Shown here: piece after piece, positions 26,794 to 41,382 of the stretch | Layout: the number at the start of each line of letters is the position of its first letter | How positions within the stretch are numbered: position 1 is the stretch's first letter | Assembly: GCF_001998865.1 (NCBI RefSeq) | Contig: NZ_CP019607.1 | Coordinates: 1,922,001-1,986,000, forward strand | DNA from: Tessaracoccus flavescens | Lineage (GTDB): Bacteria > Actinomycetota > Actinomycetes > Propionibacteriales > Propionibacteriaceae | Length of the DNA: 64,000 bases | Direction: 5' to 3' | Translations under genes and position numbers: made by a program | Notes under the pieces: generated by a model | Databases searched by the model: none | Told to the model about the DNA's origin: nothing | What the model saw: only the letters and a program-made list of their open reading frames with translations

Positions 26794-28037
26794 CCTACCC
26801 GTGTAACGGATTCGGAATGGCAGGGCTGCTCGTCACAGCAGCCCTGCTGCCCGGCTGCACCGCAGCACCGCAGCCCACCCTCACACCCACCATCGCGGCC
26901 ACAACCAGCGCTCCTCCGACCTCGACAAGTGGATTGGCAGATCCTCACGCCATCACTGACGCAACGGGCGTCACCTTGAAATTCCCCCTCGTGGAACTCG
27001 AGGATGCCAAGCCACTGACCCTGCCCGAGGTCGCGAAGATCACACCCGCTCCGCCTGGTCAGGACCACACAATCCTGCTCGCGCTCAGCAACGACAGGGC
27101 TCTGGTTACCGTCTCCCCCAGCGAGAACTTCGATGGACCCGCGCTCATGAAGAGTGGAAGGGTCGGTCTCCTCAGCGACGACGGCGCTATCGACCTCTTT
27201 GCCGACACCTCTGGCATCCGCTCCGATGGCCTCCTACGTCAGACATACGCCGGCGACATAGACGAGCAGTGGGCAGTATGGATGGAGACCAGTTCGCAGA
27301 ATATGTTTGAGTCGAACTGGCGGCTCTTCGCCCAAAACATCAACGGCGGCCAGCCCATCCTTGTGGCTGCAGCTGAGGATCAGCGGAAGGCGACCACGGA
27401 GTATCTACCCCTAGTTGGAGGAGACCCCTTTCCCCGCCTATCTGAAGGGCTCGTGTGGTGGTGGACAGCCCACGAACAACCCGATGGAACTTTCCAGCCC
27501 AGGATCCTTGCCGCCGACCCCGCCGGCGGAGAACCCAAAGAGATGCTCACCCTCGGCGCGCAACTCTCACCAGTCACCGGAGGCGTTGTTGCTGTGAAGC
27601 TTTCCGAAGCGGACGAGCATCCACAGACCGGAATCGTCCGCATCGACACCGACGGCTCAGTGACCGATCTTGTCCGCTTCACTCAAGACACAGAAGCACA
27701 ATGGGGCGCCCGGAAACTCGCTTCCAGCGGCGACATCGTCGCCATGACCACTGAAGACGCCGTGTTGGTCATGGACACCAGCGCACACCCCATAGCCAAG
27801 ATCCCGATACCGAACGACCGCGAAGTATGGGACCTCGACGTCTGTGCAGGAAAGGTCGTCTTCACCCCGTACTTACCCGAAGACGGCGACCAAGTGGTCA
27901 TCTACGACACGGCCACCACCACACTCAACACCATCCATGTCCCAAAGGCCGAAACCGAAAACTACTGCGCAGCTCAGCGCGTCAGCTGGACACAGAACGA
28001 GAACAACTGGACCAGCCACACCATCGCCAACTGGTAA
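26790..28037 (+). CDS. Putative lipoprotein, beta-propeller-like
   Basis: 415 aa from GTG 26790, which overlaps the stop of the peptidase gene (GTGA); ATG 26817 is an alternative. The N-terminus has a hydrophobic stretch ending LLPGC, a likely lipobox, followed by a Pro/Thr linker (about 50 residues). The rest is a series of beta-type segments with repeated W/G/D patterns (GRVGLLSDDGAIDLF; GIVRIDTDGSVTDLV; YDTATTTLNTI), like WD/TolB-type propellers. No family named. The overlap suggests it works with the C39-like peptidase at the cell surface. Lower-GC, probably acquired. Confidence 0.62.
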   Translation: MTYPCNGFGMAGLLVTAALLPGCTAAPQPTLTPTIAATTSAPPTSTSGLADPHAITDATGVTLKFPLVELEDAKPLTLPEVAKITPAPPGQDHTILLALSNDRALVTVSPSENFDGPALMKSGRVGLLSDDGAIDLFADTSGIRSDGLLRQTYAGDIDEQWAVWMETSSQNMFESNWRLFAQNINGGQPILVAAAEDQRKATTEYLPLVGGDPFPRLSEGLVWWWTAHEQPDGTFQPRILAADPAGGEPKEMLTLGAQLSPVTGGVVAVKLSEADEHPQTGIVRIDTDGSVTDLVRFTQDTEAQWGARKLASSGDIVAMTTEDAVLVMDTSAHPIAKIPIPNDREVWDLDVCAGKVVFTPYLPEDGDQVVIYDTATTTLNTIHVPKAETENYCAAQRVSWTQNENNWTSHTIANW

Positions 28038-28149
28038 GGGACGGGTCTGTCCGGTGGTGGGAGGCCGCGTGCAGAGATGCATGGGCGCTGGAGTGACCAC
28101 CACCGCGCCCCGGCCGCGGAGTGGTTGAGTCATCCGCGACACTGGATCC

Positions 28150-29310
28150 ATGACCTCCATGGATATCGGGGCCCTCGGCATCGCGATCGTCGTCGGCGGT
28201 GTGATGTTCCTCATCGGTGCCCTCGCCAACCGCTTCTTCCACGACCGCATCTTCGTTGGCCTGACGCCCGGCCTCACCCCGGCGCCCGGCCAGACGGCGC
28301 CAGTCACCCGCGTCCAGCCGAAGCGGGAGTATTCGGGCGAGGTCCCCGTGGCCTTCTCGCCCCCGCGCGGGCTGCGCCCGGGACTGGTCGGCACCATCGT
28401 CGACGGCCAAGCGGATATGCGCGACCTGACGGCCACCATCGTCGACCTGGCGGTGCGCGGCTGGCTCAAGATCGAGGCGGTCGACGTCGACGCCAAGCGC
28501 CAGAAGGACCCGAAGAAGAAGGCCCGCGACTGGCGGATCACGCCGAGCGACGCCGCCCCGCCGGCCGACCGCCTGGACCAGTTCGAGAGCGACCTGCTGA
28601 ACTCCCTGCGCGGCATGCCAGGCTCGGAGGGCGGGGTGTTGATGAGCCGCTGGTCGAAGCAGCGCTCGGCCGACCTGCGCAACGCCCAGGACAACCTGTA
28701 CCACCAGACCGTCGAGAACGGCTGGTACGAGAAAGACCCCCGGCCCACCTCGCTCGGCTGCCTCGCCACGCTCGGCTGGATCGCACTGATCGGCTGGTGC
28801 CTCCTCGTCTTCGCGAACCGGCTCTCCATCTGGACGATCCTGAGCGCCCTGATTCTCGTCGCGGGAGGCGTCTTTCTCACGAAGCGGCTGAAGCCTCGGG
28901 TGCCCCGCACCGCCGTCGGAACGGCCACAATGATTCAGGCGCTCGGCTTCAAGAAATACCTTGCCACCGCTGAGGCGGACCAGTTCAGCTTCGAGGAGGC
29001 GGCAGGCATCTTCAGCCGCTACCTGCCCTACGCGCTGGTCTTCGGCGTTGCGGAGCACTGGGCGAAGGTCTTCGGCGAGGTCGCCCAGCGCAGCCATGAC
29101 CTCGGCGGCCCCGACGTGTTCGAGGGGCTGCTCTGGATGGACCTCGGCATGGACGTCGCGTGGAACCTGGCGTTTATGGCGGACCTCGGCGGCATCTTCG
29201 ACGTCGGAGACGTGATTGGCGGCGTCGGCGACTTCGCGGAGGGGATCGGCGGTTTCGTCGAGGGGGTCGGTGACTTCATCTCCGACATCGACATCGATTT
29301 CGACTTCTAG
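28150..29310 (+). CDS. DUF2207-type membrane protein, C-terminal form
   Basis: 386 aa. N-terminal membrane helix (about 8-25), then a segment matching the cytosolic part of DUF2207 proteins (PPRGLRPGLVGTIVDGQAD, DLTATIVDLAVRGWLKIE), two further helices (about 200-240), and GFKKYLATAEADQFSFEEAAGIFSRYLPYALVFGV, the hallmark of the DUF2207 C-terminal domain. The usual large N-terminal beta domain is absent, so this is a short variant. The C-terminus is Gly/Asp/Phe-rich and ends FDF. Function unknown in the family. Confidence 0.75.
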   Translation: MTSMDIGALGIAIVVGGVMFLIGALANRFFHDRIFVGLTPGLTPAPGQTAPVTRVQPKREYSGEVPVAFSPPRGLRPGLVGTIVDGQADMRDLTATIVDLAVRGWLKIEAVDVDAKRQKDPKKKARDWRITPSDAAPPADRLDQFESDLLNSLRGMPGSEGGVLMSRWSKQRSADLRNAQDNLYHQTVENGWYEKDPRPTSLGCLATLGWIALIGWCLLVFANRLSIWTILSALILVAGGVFLTKRLKPRVPRTAVGTATMIQALGFKKYLATAEADQFSFEEAAGIFSRYLPYALVFGVAEHWAKVFGEVAQRSHDLGGPDVFEGLLWMDLGMDVAWNLAFMADLGGIFDVGDVIGGVGDFAEGIGGFVEGVGDFISDIDIDFDF

Positions 29311-29520
29311 CCGGCCAACCGGTCGCTGACGGCGATTGCCGCGACTCGGCCCGCCCTGGTCGCGCAGATGGTCGAGGCGGTCGGGCCGTGGCCGACGAGT
29401 TGGATCCTGTTCGACTTCTAGCCGGCCAGCTGGTCCCTGACGGCGATAGCTGTGACCCGGCCCGCCCTCGTCGCGCCGATGGTCGAGGCGGACGGGCCGT
29501 AGCCGACGAAGTGGATCCTG
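29299..29520. repeat. Tandem 111-bp direct repeat (two units)
   Basis: Units 29299-29409 and 29410-29520 begin with the same 12 bases (TTCGACTTCTAG) and both end in TGGATCCTG. By eye they differ at about 13 of 111 positions. On the minus strand each encodes the last 37 codons of the oxidoreductase relic; on the plus strand the first unit contains the DUF2207 stop codon. It is a tandem duplication of a gene end, not a mobile element. Confidence 0.82.
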
Positions 29521-30490
29521 CCGTCCCGGCTCGCGCTGGTGTAGGTGTGCGGGTCGCGCGGAGCCAGCAGTTGGATGCCGCCCTCCGGCCCGCCGAGCCG
29601 CAGCGGCGTGAGGTGGTTGACGCTCGGCCGGAACCCGGTCCGCCCAGAGGATCGCATCGGCCCGCTCGAAGTGCCCGTCGGCCCAGCGGACGCCGTCCTC
29701 CTCGACGCGGGCGAACATCGGGCGACGCGCGTCGTAGATGCCCATCTCGGCCGCCCGGCGTTCCTGCGGGCGCAGCATCAGGCCGGTGACGCTGACCACC
29801 GACCTCGGGGGCAGCCTTGGCGGACCCGGTCCTCGACCAACGCGACCGCCTCGCGCCCGGCGTCGGGATTGAACTCGCCCGTGCGCCAGACCGGTTCACG
29901 CCTGGTGGTCCACACGATCTCGGACGCGATGCCCGCGAGTTCCCCGATGGACTGGACGGCCGAGGCGCCGCCACCCACGACGACGCCCCGCAGTCCGCGG
30001 AAGAACTCCGGGCCCGGATAGTTGGCCGTGTGGAACTGGGGACCCTTGAAGGTGTTCACGCCCGGGTAGAAGGGCAGGAACGGGGTGTCCCAGGTGCCCG
30101 TGGCGTTGACCACGGAGCGGGTCTCCCAATCGCCCGCGGTGGTGCCGACCAGGAGCGGGGCGTCGTTCGCCTCCCCGAGCGGGGTCACCTCGAGCACGGT
30201 GACCGGACGCTCGACGGGTAGGTCGAAGTGGGCCTCGTAGCTGGCGAAGTACTCAGGCACGGTGACGTTGGCGCGCGCCGTCGGGTCGACGTTGGGCACC
30301 GGCATGCCGGGCAGCTCGGCCACGCCGTGTACGTCGTGCATGGTCAGCGAGTCCCAGCGGTGCTGCCACGCTCCGCCGGCGCGCTCGTTGGCGTCGAGGA
30401 CGACGAGCCGATGCCGAGCCGTTGCAGGTGGTAGGCAGCCGAGAGCCCCGCCTGACCTGCCCCGATCACGACGGCCTCGACTCGCTTCAT
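29418..30490 (-). pseudogene. FAD-dependent oxidoreductase (CzcO/FMO-like), multiply frameshifted
   Basis: The N-terminal piece begins MKRVEAVVIGAGQAGLSAAYHLQRLG (FAD-binding GxGxxG), the middle piece has the second dinucleotide motif GVVVGGGASAVQSIGELA and VVNATGTWDTPFLP, and the C-terminal piece ends GRIHFVGYGPSASTIGATRAGR. These match flavin monooxygenase-like 'CzcO' proteins. The pieces sit in different minus-strand frames, needing at least three shifts (near 30420, 29790 and 29650), so it is inactive as read. The C-terminal 37 codons are duplicated downstream. Confidence 0.75.
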
Positions 30491-30570
30491 TTGCACCCCT
30501 TCCCCGTCGAGCATAGGTCGCGGCCCCTCGCGGCTGGTGTGGTCTCGGCGCGGTGCCTGGGCGTGCGCCT

Positions 30571-30648
30571 TGAGCACTTTCCGGAACTCGTTCGCCGACA
30601 CGCCGAGGCGGCCCGGCGTGTCGCGAAACGAATTCGGAAAAGTGCTCA
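30571..30648. repeat. Palindromic repeat element, copy C
   Basis: 78 bp, the most perfect copy. Outer arms TGAGCACTTTCCGGAACTCG (from 30571) and CGAATTCGGAAAAGTGCTCA (to 30648) pair with few mismatches, and the interior adds CGACACGCCG/CGGCGTGTCG, so nearly the whole element can fold into one hairpin. It separates the oxidoreductase relic from helicase and IS fragments. Confidence 0.85.
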
Positions 30649-30664
30649 ACGAAAGGAGCCCGGC

Positions 30665-30810
30665 TCAGCCCAGGATGACCAGCTCGCTCGTCGCCCTCGT
30701 CATCGCGACGTAGCGGTCGACGGCGCCGCGGACGCCTTCGCCCCAGACTTCTGGGCGGACGAGCACGACCAGGTCGAGCTCGGGTCCCTTCGTCAGCTCC
30801 GGCGCGAGCG
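30665..30810 (-). pseudogene. C-terminal remnant of a UvrD/HelD-like helicase
   Basis: About 47 residues: LAPELTKGPELDLVVLVRPE, then GAVDRYVAMTRATSELVILG and stop. This is the SF1 helicase C-terminal motif V-VI region (KGLEFD.Vv.v.P...GArdLYVAmTRAT..L.il). Nothing upstream continues it; an IS256 fragment joins directly. Confidence 0.7.
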
Positions 30811-30820
30811 AGCTGACCCG

Positions 30821-30900
30821 CTCTTGACGAGCTTGTCCATCCGACGCGTCGAGACGCCGGCGAGGTAGCAGTCGGCGATCATGGCGGCGTGACCGGTCTG
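30821..30900 (-). mobile_element. IS256-family transposase internal fragment
   Basis: The minus strand reads AAMIADCYLAGVSTRRMDKL followed by VK, the conserved segment upstream of the first catalytic domain of actinobacterial IS256 transposases. Only about 25 codons remain, fused to the helicase remnant. From 30900 to 31038 I see nothing identifiable. Confidence 0.62.
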
Positions 30901-31038
30901 TCGTGCACAGTTCTACGAGGAGCGGGATCAGTGCCAATAGAGGCACGAGTCTCGCTCACCGTAGGTTTGTGCACGCCTTTCACCGACCACCGCTTCACCG
31001 CCCACCGCTGCGACGGCGTCCGCTCTGCGGGTGGGCGG

Positions 31039-36537
<5,499 letters not shown>

Positions 36538-36865
36538 GTAACCTCCTGGGCACGACGGATGCCGGACTATGCAAGACTTCCGCATCCGGGGGCCCTGGGG
36601 CCGTTGTCTCGCCCCCAATGTCGGTTGGCGATGTTTGTGGGGTATCCACAAGGGCCGAGCCCGCGCCGACGACGTGAGCCAGTCGACGGGGAAGGCCGTT
36701 GGGCGTCCGACCTCCCGATCGGGGCGATGCGGACCTGGCAGGGCGTTTTGCGTCGTGTGGCTCCGTCAGGCGGGAACCCGGCGCAGAGGCCAGAGGAGCT
36801 CCGCCAGGGTGGCGCAGCACAGCCCGAGTCCCCACGCCGTGTGAACTGTGCACACCTGCCGAGGG
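36538..36865. promoter_or_regulatory. Upstream region of the carboxylase, with inverted repeat
   Basis: 328 bp between the pnkp stop and the carboxylase start, on whose strand it is upstream. It holds the AGGAGG ribosome site and an inverted repeat TTGTGG-N5-CCACAA (36635-36651), about 100 bp before the start, that could be an operator. No gene is supported here and no clear -10/-35 was found. Confidence 0.4.
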
Positions 36866-39358
36866 TCAGAGCCGCGGGTCGACGGGCTCCGACTCCATGG
36901 CGAGGACGGCGAAGACCGCCTCGTGGACCCGCCACAGCGGCTCTCCCCGCACCAGGCGGTCGAGCGACTCCAGCCCCAGCGCGTACTCGCGCAGCGCAAG
37001 GGAGCGCTTCTTTCCGAGGTTCCGGTCCCGCAGGCGCGTCAGGTTGTGCTCAGCGAGGTAGTCGGGGCCGTAGATGATGCGCAGGTACTCGCGGCCTCGC
37101 ACCTTGAGGCCCGGCTGGACCAGCTGGGGGTGCCGCACCAGGTTCGCGAGCGGCTTGACCACCATCCCCTCGCCACCGGCTCCCGTCAGGTCCTCCCACC
37201 AGGCCACACCGGCGTCGGTGCTCGCCTCATCGCCAGTCGCGACCCGCAGCCGTCTGGTCGGCCGGACGAGGGCCGGATCGGCCTCGACCAGCCGGTCGGC
37301 GAGGGACAGGTGCCACAGGTGGTCCCGGTCGGCGAAGGTCGCGCCCTCGGCCGCGAGCAGTTGGAACGGGGCGATCTGGATGCCGTCGAGGCCATCGGTC
37401 GGCCAGGCGTAGCGCCGCCAGGCCTGGTTGTACCTGGCCATGGCGTCGGCGCGGAAGCGGGTCCGCTCGAGCAGGTCGGACACGTCGAGGCCCCGCGCGG
37501 CCGAGCGTTCGAGCGCCTCGACCTCGGCGGTCAGCGCCTGGGTTCCGGCCGAACCGGTCGCGGCGTACTGCTCGCGCAGGAGGGGGCCAGCCTTCATCGA
37601 CCAGGGCAGGATCTCCGCGTCGAAGAGCAGCCAGTCGGTGTCGAACTCGGCGAACAGGCCCGCCTCGGTGGCGGCCGTCGTGAGGCGGTCGAGGAAGCGT
37701 CGCTGCAGGTCGTCGGGGAAGAAGGCGCGGCCGGTGCGCGTGTAGACGGCTCCGAGCTCTGGGTGGAGCCGCACGACGGCCCGCGAGCCCATGTGCTTCT
37801 CCTCGCAGAGCACCTCGTCGACGCCCCATGCCCGGTACTGCGAGAAGGCCCCGTCCGGGTGTTCGAGGTACCCGTCACGCCGGGACGACGCGACCGGCGA
37901 CATGGTCGGAGGCAGATACGGCACGAGGGAGGGATGCAGCGCGAAGCGGCTCATCACCTCGAGCGCCCCGGCCGCCGAGTCCGCCCGCACGGCCACCCTT
38001 CCGTGGTGCGCCGTCTCGACGTGGTGCTGGCCGAGCACGTCGGTGAGCCGGAGCTCGTCGGTGCCGCGCCCCGTCGACGTGGTGAACGGCTTGGCCGGCT
38101 CGTAGTGGACGGCGTGGGCGTCGACCTGCACCGTCTCGCGCTCCGGGTAGCGCAGCGCAGAGAGCCGACCGCCGAACGCGCAGCCCGTGTCGAGGCAGAG
38201 CGTGTTGTTGATCCACTCGAGCCTCGTGGTCGGCGTGTGACCGTAGACGACCATCGCCCGGCCGCGGTACTCGTCCGCCCAGGGGTAGCGCACGGGAAGC
38301 CCGAACTCGTCGGTCTCGCCGGTGGTGTCGCCGTAGAGCGCGAACTGGCGGACGCGCCCCGAGGCCCTTCCGTGATAGGTCTCCTTGAGCCCGGCGTGGG
38401 CGACGACGAGGTTCCCGTCGTCGAGCACCAGGTGTGAGACGAGCGAGTAGCACCAGTCGCGCACGGCCCGACGGAACTCGGGCGTCTCCCGCTCGAGCTC
38501 CGCGAGCGTCGTCTCCAGGCCGTGCGTGGCCTTGACCTTCGCGCCGTCGAGCGCCCGGATCAGCTTCGCCTCGTGGTTGCCCGGCACTGCCAGCGCGTTG
38601 CCGGAGGCCGTCATGCCCATCGCCAGCCTCAGGACGCCGACGCTGGAGGGGCCCCGGTCGACGAGGTCGCCGACGAAGACCACCGTGCGACCGTCTGGGT
38701 GTTCGGCGTCGACCGGTCGACCCTCGGCGTCGGTGGTGACGGCGTAGCCGAGGCGATCGAGCAGCTCGACCAGTTCGTCCAGGCAGCCGTGCACGTCTCC
38801 GACGATGTCGAAGGGGCCGTGCTGGTCGCGGTGGTCGTTGAGCAGCGGCTCGCGGACGATCTCGGCTGCCTCGATCTGTTCCGGGGAGCTCAGGGTGTGC
38901 ACGACGCGGAAGCCCTCGCGCTGCAGCCCCCTGAGCGACTTGCGCAGCTGCGCCTCCTGGCGCCGGACGGGTCCGGGGCCGAACTGGCGGTCCGCGCGCG
39001 ACTCGTTGCGCGCGATCGCCGTCGCAGGGTCGACGTCGAGCACGATCGCCACGGGAAGCACGTCGTGATCGCGCGCGACGCGGATCAGGTTGGCGCGGGC
39101 ATCCTTTGACACATTCGTCGCATCAACGACCGTGAGCAGGCCGCGGCGCAGCCTCACCCCGACGAGGTGGTGCAGGACGTCGAAGGCGTCGGCGGAGGCG
39201 CTCTGGTCGTTCTCGTCTCCCGAGACGAGGGCACGGCAGAAGTCGGAGCTGACCGCTTCGAAGGGGGAGAACTTCTGCGCCGCGAAGGTCGACTTTCCCG
39301 AACCGGAGACGCCGATCAGGACGACGAGGCAGAGCTCGGGGATGCGGATCTCAGCCAC
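36866..39358 (-). CDS. pnkp: Polynucleotide kinase-phosphatase-ligase (Pnkp), RNA repair
   Basis: 830-aa end-healing and end-sealing enzyme of the bacterial Pnkp/Hen1 RNA-repair system. N-terminal 5'-kinase: P-loop GVSGSGKST (16-24). Central metallophosphatase: DIVGDVHGCLDE, VVFVGDLVDRGPSS, VPGNHEAKL and VVYGHTPTT (about residues 183-400). C-terminal ligase-like domain: EEKHMGSRAVV (the nucleotidyl Lys motif KxxGxR variant), LLFDAEILPWSM, and EGMVVKPL near the end. Size fits known bacterial Pnkp (about 840-870). Its start overlaps the end of hen1 by eight bases, so they form one operon with hen1 first. Acts in the cytosol on RNA cleaved by ribotoxins (established for the family). Confidence 0.93.
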   Translation of the reverse strand: MAEIRIPELCLVVLIGVSGSGKSTFAAQKFSPFEAVSSDFCRALVSGDENDQSASADAFDVLHHLVGVRLRRGLLTVVDATNVSKDARANLIRVARDHDVLPVAIVLDVDPATAIARNESRADRQFGPGPVRRQEAQLRKSLRGLQREGFRVVHTLSSPEQIEAAEIVREPLLNDHRDQHGPFDIVGDVHGCLDELVELLDRLGYAVTTDAEGRPVDAEHPDGRTVVFVGDLVDRGPSSVGVLRLAMGMTASGNALAVPGNHEAKLIRALDGAKVKATHGLETTLAELERETPEFRRAVRDWCYSLVSHLVLDDGNLVVAHAGLKETYHGRASGRVRQFALYGDTTGETDEFGLPVRYPWADEYRGRAMVVYGHTPTTRLEWINNTLCLDTGCAFGGRLSALRYPERETVQVDAHAVHYEPAKPFTTSTGRGTDELRLTDVLGQHHVETAHHGRVAVRADSAAGALEVMSRFALHPSLVPYLPPTMSPVASSRRDGYLEHPDGAFSQYRAWGVDEVLCEEKHMGSRAVVRLHPELGAVYTRTGRAFFPDDLQRRFLDRLTTAATEAGLFAEFDTDWLLFDAEILPWSMKAGPLLREQYAATGSAGTQALTAEVEALERSAARGLDVSDLLERTRFRADAMARYNQAWRRYAWPTDGLDGIQIAPFQLLAAEGATFADRDHLWHLSLADRLVEADPALVRPTRRLRVATGDEASTDAGVAWWEDLTGAGGEGMVVKPLANLVRHPQLVQPGLKVRGREYLRIIYGPDYLAEHNLTRLRDRNLGKKRSLALREYALGLESLDRLVRGEPLWRVHEAVFAVLAMESEPVDPRL

Positions 39359-40763
39359 GGTGGCTCCTCTCGTCGATGCGGGTGAACAGGGCGAGCTGCG
39401 TCGGCGGGCCGGATTCGGGGTCCTCGTCGCCGACCGGCCGATACTCCACCGTGTAGCCGGTCCGCGAGGCGACGCCGTCGGCCCAGGTCCGGAACTCCTC
39501 GCGCGTCCACTCGAAGCGGTGGTCGGGGTGCCGAAGCTCTTCCGGTGCCATCCCGAACAGATGATTGTGCTCCACGTTGGGCGTGGTCACCACGACGTGG
39601 CGGGGTCGGGCGGCGCTGAAGACGGAGCGCTCCAGCGAGTCGTGCCGGTTGGGCTCGATGTGCTCGACGACCTCTACGAGAAGGACGGCGTCGAAGCCGC
39701 TGAGGTCGTCATCGATGTAGGTGACCGACGACTGCTTCAGGGAGATCCGGGCCCGCTGCTGGTCGGAACGGCGCTCCAGCCCGAGCTTGCGCTCGGCGCG
39801 GTCGAGCTCGCGCGCCGAGACGTCAAGGCCGAGGATCCGCGTGAACCGCGGGTCGTCGAGCAGGGCGCGCAGGTAGAAGCCCTCGCCACAGCCGACGTCT
39901 GCGACGCTGCGGGCGTCGACGTCGCGCAGGGCGTCGAGGACGGCGTCCAGGCGGCGCAGCTTGAGCGGTGGGGGCGGCGCGTCCTCGTCAGTAGGGGCCT
40001 CCTCCACGCGGTCGTCGAGGGCATCGAGCCGGGTGAGCGCGTCGTCGACCCAGTCGCGCCGGGCGGCGAGGTACCGGCGCGTGATGAGGTCGCGCTCGGG
40101 ATGGGTGGCAAGCCACCCCTCGCCGCGGCGGATCAGCTTGTCCACCTCCTCCATGGACGCGTGGTAGTGCTTCGCGTCGTCCAGAACTGGCAGCAGGACG
40201 TAGAGGTGGCTGAGCGCGTCGGCGAGCCGCTGGTCGCCGGTGAGGGTGAGGTCCAGGTAGGGAGAATCTCCCCAGCCGAGGCCCGGGGCGAGTTCCGAGA
40301 CGCCCACCTCGACGCTCCAGCCGAGAGGAGCGAAGAGCCGCTCGACGAGGTCGGCCCCGCCCTCATCGCCGCGACCAGCCCGCGCGGCGACGGCGGGGAG
40401 GTGAAGCCTGAGGGGAAGCCGGACGTCGGGGAGCTCCGGACGGGCGGTGCAGGTACCGCGCATGGCCGTGCTGAAGATGCGTCCGATCGCGACGGAGAGC
40501 ATCGAGCCCGCCGCGTAAGGGCGGTCGTTGACGTAGCTGGCGATGCTGCCCGGATCGCCCCTGCGCCCGCGGCGCCTTGCCAGCGAGATCGAGTCGACCT
40601 CGATCTGCAGCGCGACGGTGCAGCGCTCGGCGGTGGCCTCCGGGTAGTGGACGAAGGCAGAGCCGAAGGAAAGGTCGAACTGCTGGACCCGGTCGGGATG
40701 CTTGTGGAGCAGGTATCCGAGGTCGCTCGCCTGGGCGGCGGTCGAGGTGAGGGTCAGCAGCAT
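39351..40763 (-). CDS. hen1: 3'-terminal RNA ribose 2'-O-methyltransferase Hen1
   Basis: 470 aa. The C-terminal half (about 275-470) is the methyltransferase: SAM motif VADVGCGEGFYLRALL, and the metal-binding signature EVVEHIEPNRH (ExxEHxxxH), which defines Hen1. The N-terminal half (LHKHPDRVQQFDLSFG, FVHYPEA) is the bacterial Hen1 domain that binds and activates Pnkp. Hen1 methylates the 3' end before ligation so the repaired RNA resists re-cleavage. It overlaps pnkp and lies only 57 bp downstream of the Asp-rich gene at 40821-41351 on the same strand, so read-through from that operon is possible. Confidence 0.93.
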   Translation of the reverse strand: MLLTLTSTAAQASDLGYLLHKHPDRVQQFDLSFGSAFVHYPEATAERCTVALQIEVDSISLARRRGRRGDPGSIASYVNDRPYAAGSMLSVAIGRIFSTAMRGTCTARPELPDVRLPLRLHLPAVAARAGRGDEGGADLVERLFAPLGWSVEVGVSELAPGLGWGDSPYLDLTLTGDQRLADALSHLYVLLPVLDDAKHYHASMEEVDKLIRRGEGWLATHPERDLITRRYLAARRDWVDDALTRLDALDDRVEEAPTDEDAPPPPLKLRRLDAVLDALRDVDARSVADVGCGEGFYLRALLDDPRFTRILGLDVSARELDRAERKLGLERRSDQQRARISLKQSSVTYIDDDLSGFDAVLLVEVVEHIEPNRHDSLERSVFSAARPRHVVVTTPNVEHNHLFGMAPEELRHPDHRFEWTREEFRTWADGVASRTGYTVEYRPVGDEDPESGPPTQLALFTRIDERSHRG

Positions 40764-40820
40764 GCCCCCGATTGTTGCAGGTCAGACCGGGCAACGCCGT
40801 CGAGTCGCGGCAGGCCTGGC

Positions 40821-41351
40821 TCAGTCGTCGCGGTCGTCACCGTCGTCGCGGGCATCTCCGTCGTGGCGGGCGTCATCCTGATCCCTGTCGTGGTCATCGT
40901 GATCGTCCCTGTCGCTTCGCTCGTTCCCATCGTGGGGGTCGTCGTCGCCGCGGTCGTGGTCGTCCTTGCGGCTGTGGCCGTTGTCCGTGTCGTCGTCGCC
41001 GTCCGAGCTGCTCCCAAGACGCGCCGACGGGCTTGTCGAAGGAGCAACTGACGGCGCTGACGCAAGGGGCGGGGCCGAGGTGGTCGGCAACGCATCGTCG
41101 CCGACCACCGGCCCCTCCGGCGGGACGCTGCCCGCCTCTGTCGCCTCGGGGAGAGCCGGGGTGGCGACAGGGGTCGTGGTGCCCGAGGTAGGTGTGGGGC
41201 GCGCACTGGTTGCCGCCTCGCCTTGGCTGGAGGAGGTGGGCCCGGACCCACCCGGTGCCGGTGGGATCAGGAGGGCCACCAGGCCCGCGATGAACCCGGC
41301 ACCGACGATGCAGGCCCCGACGATCAGAGCTGTCGTTGACCTGCTGGCCAT
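40821..41351 (-). CDS. Membrane-anchored protein with Asp/His-rich tail (D-tail 1)
   Basis: 176 aa in three parts: an N-terminal hydrophobic segment (residues about 8-30), a Pro/Ser/Thr/Ala linker (about 31-110) and a C-terminal tail of about 60 residues made almost wholly of Asp, Arg, His, Gly and Asn (for example DDHDRGDDDPHDGNERSDRD). The tail is predicted outside the membrane. Such acidic clusters bind divalent cations in other proteins; here that is inference. It follows D-tail 2 by 31 bp in the same operon and precedes hen1 by 57 bp. Confidence 0.72.
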   Translation of the reverse strand: MASRSTTALIVGACIVGAGFIAGLVALLIPPAPGGSGPTSSSQGEAATSARPTPTSGTTTPVATPALPEATEAGSVPPEGPVVGDDALPTTSAPPLASAPSVAPSTSPSARLGSSSDGDDDTDNGHSRKDDHDRGDDDPHDGNERSDRDDHDDHDRDQDDARHDGDARDDGDDRDD

Positions 41352-41382
41352 CGTTCAGTCCTCCCGTGCCCGAGCCGGGTGG

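Noticed and set aside
27982-29799. Long minus-strand open frame of about 600 codons
   Set aside because: Antisense to the DUF2207-type gene and rich in Arg/Gly/Ala/Val of chance GC-rich frames; only its first part belongs to the broken oxidoreductase.
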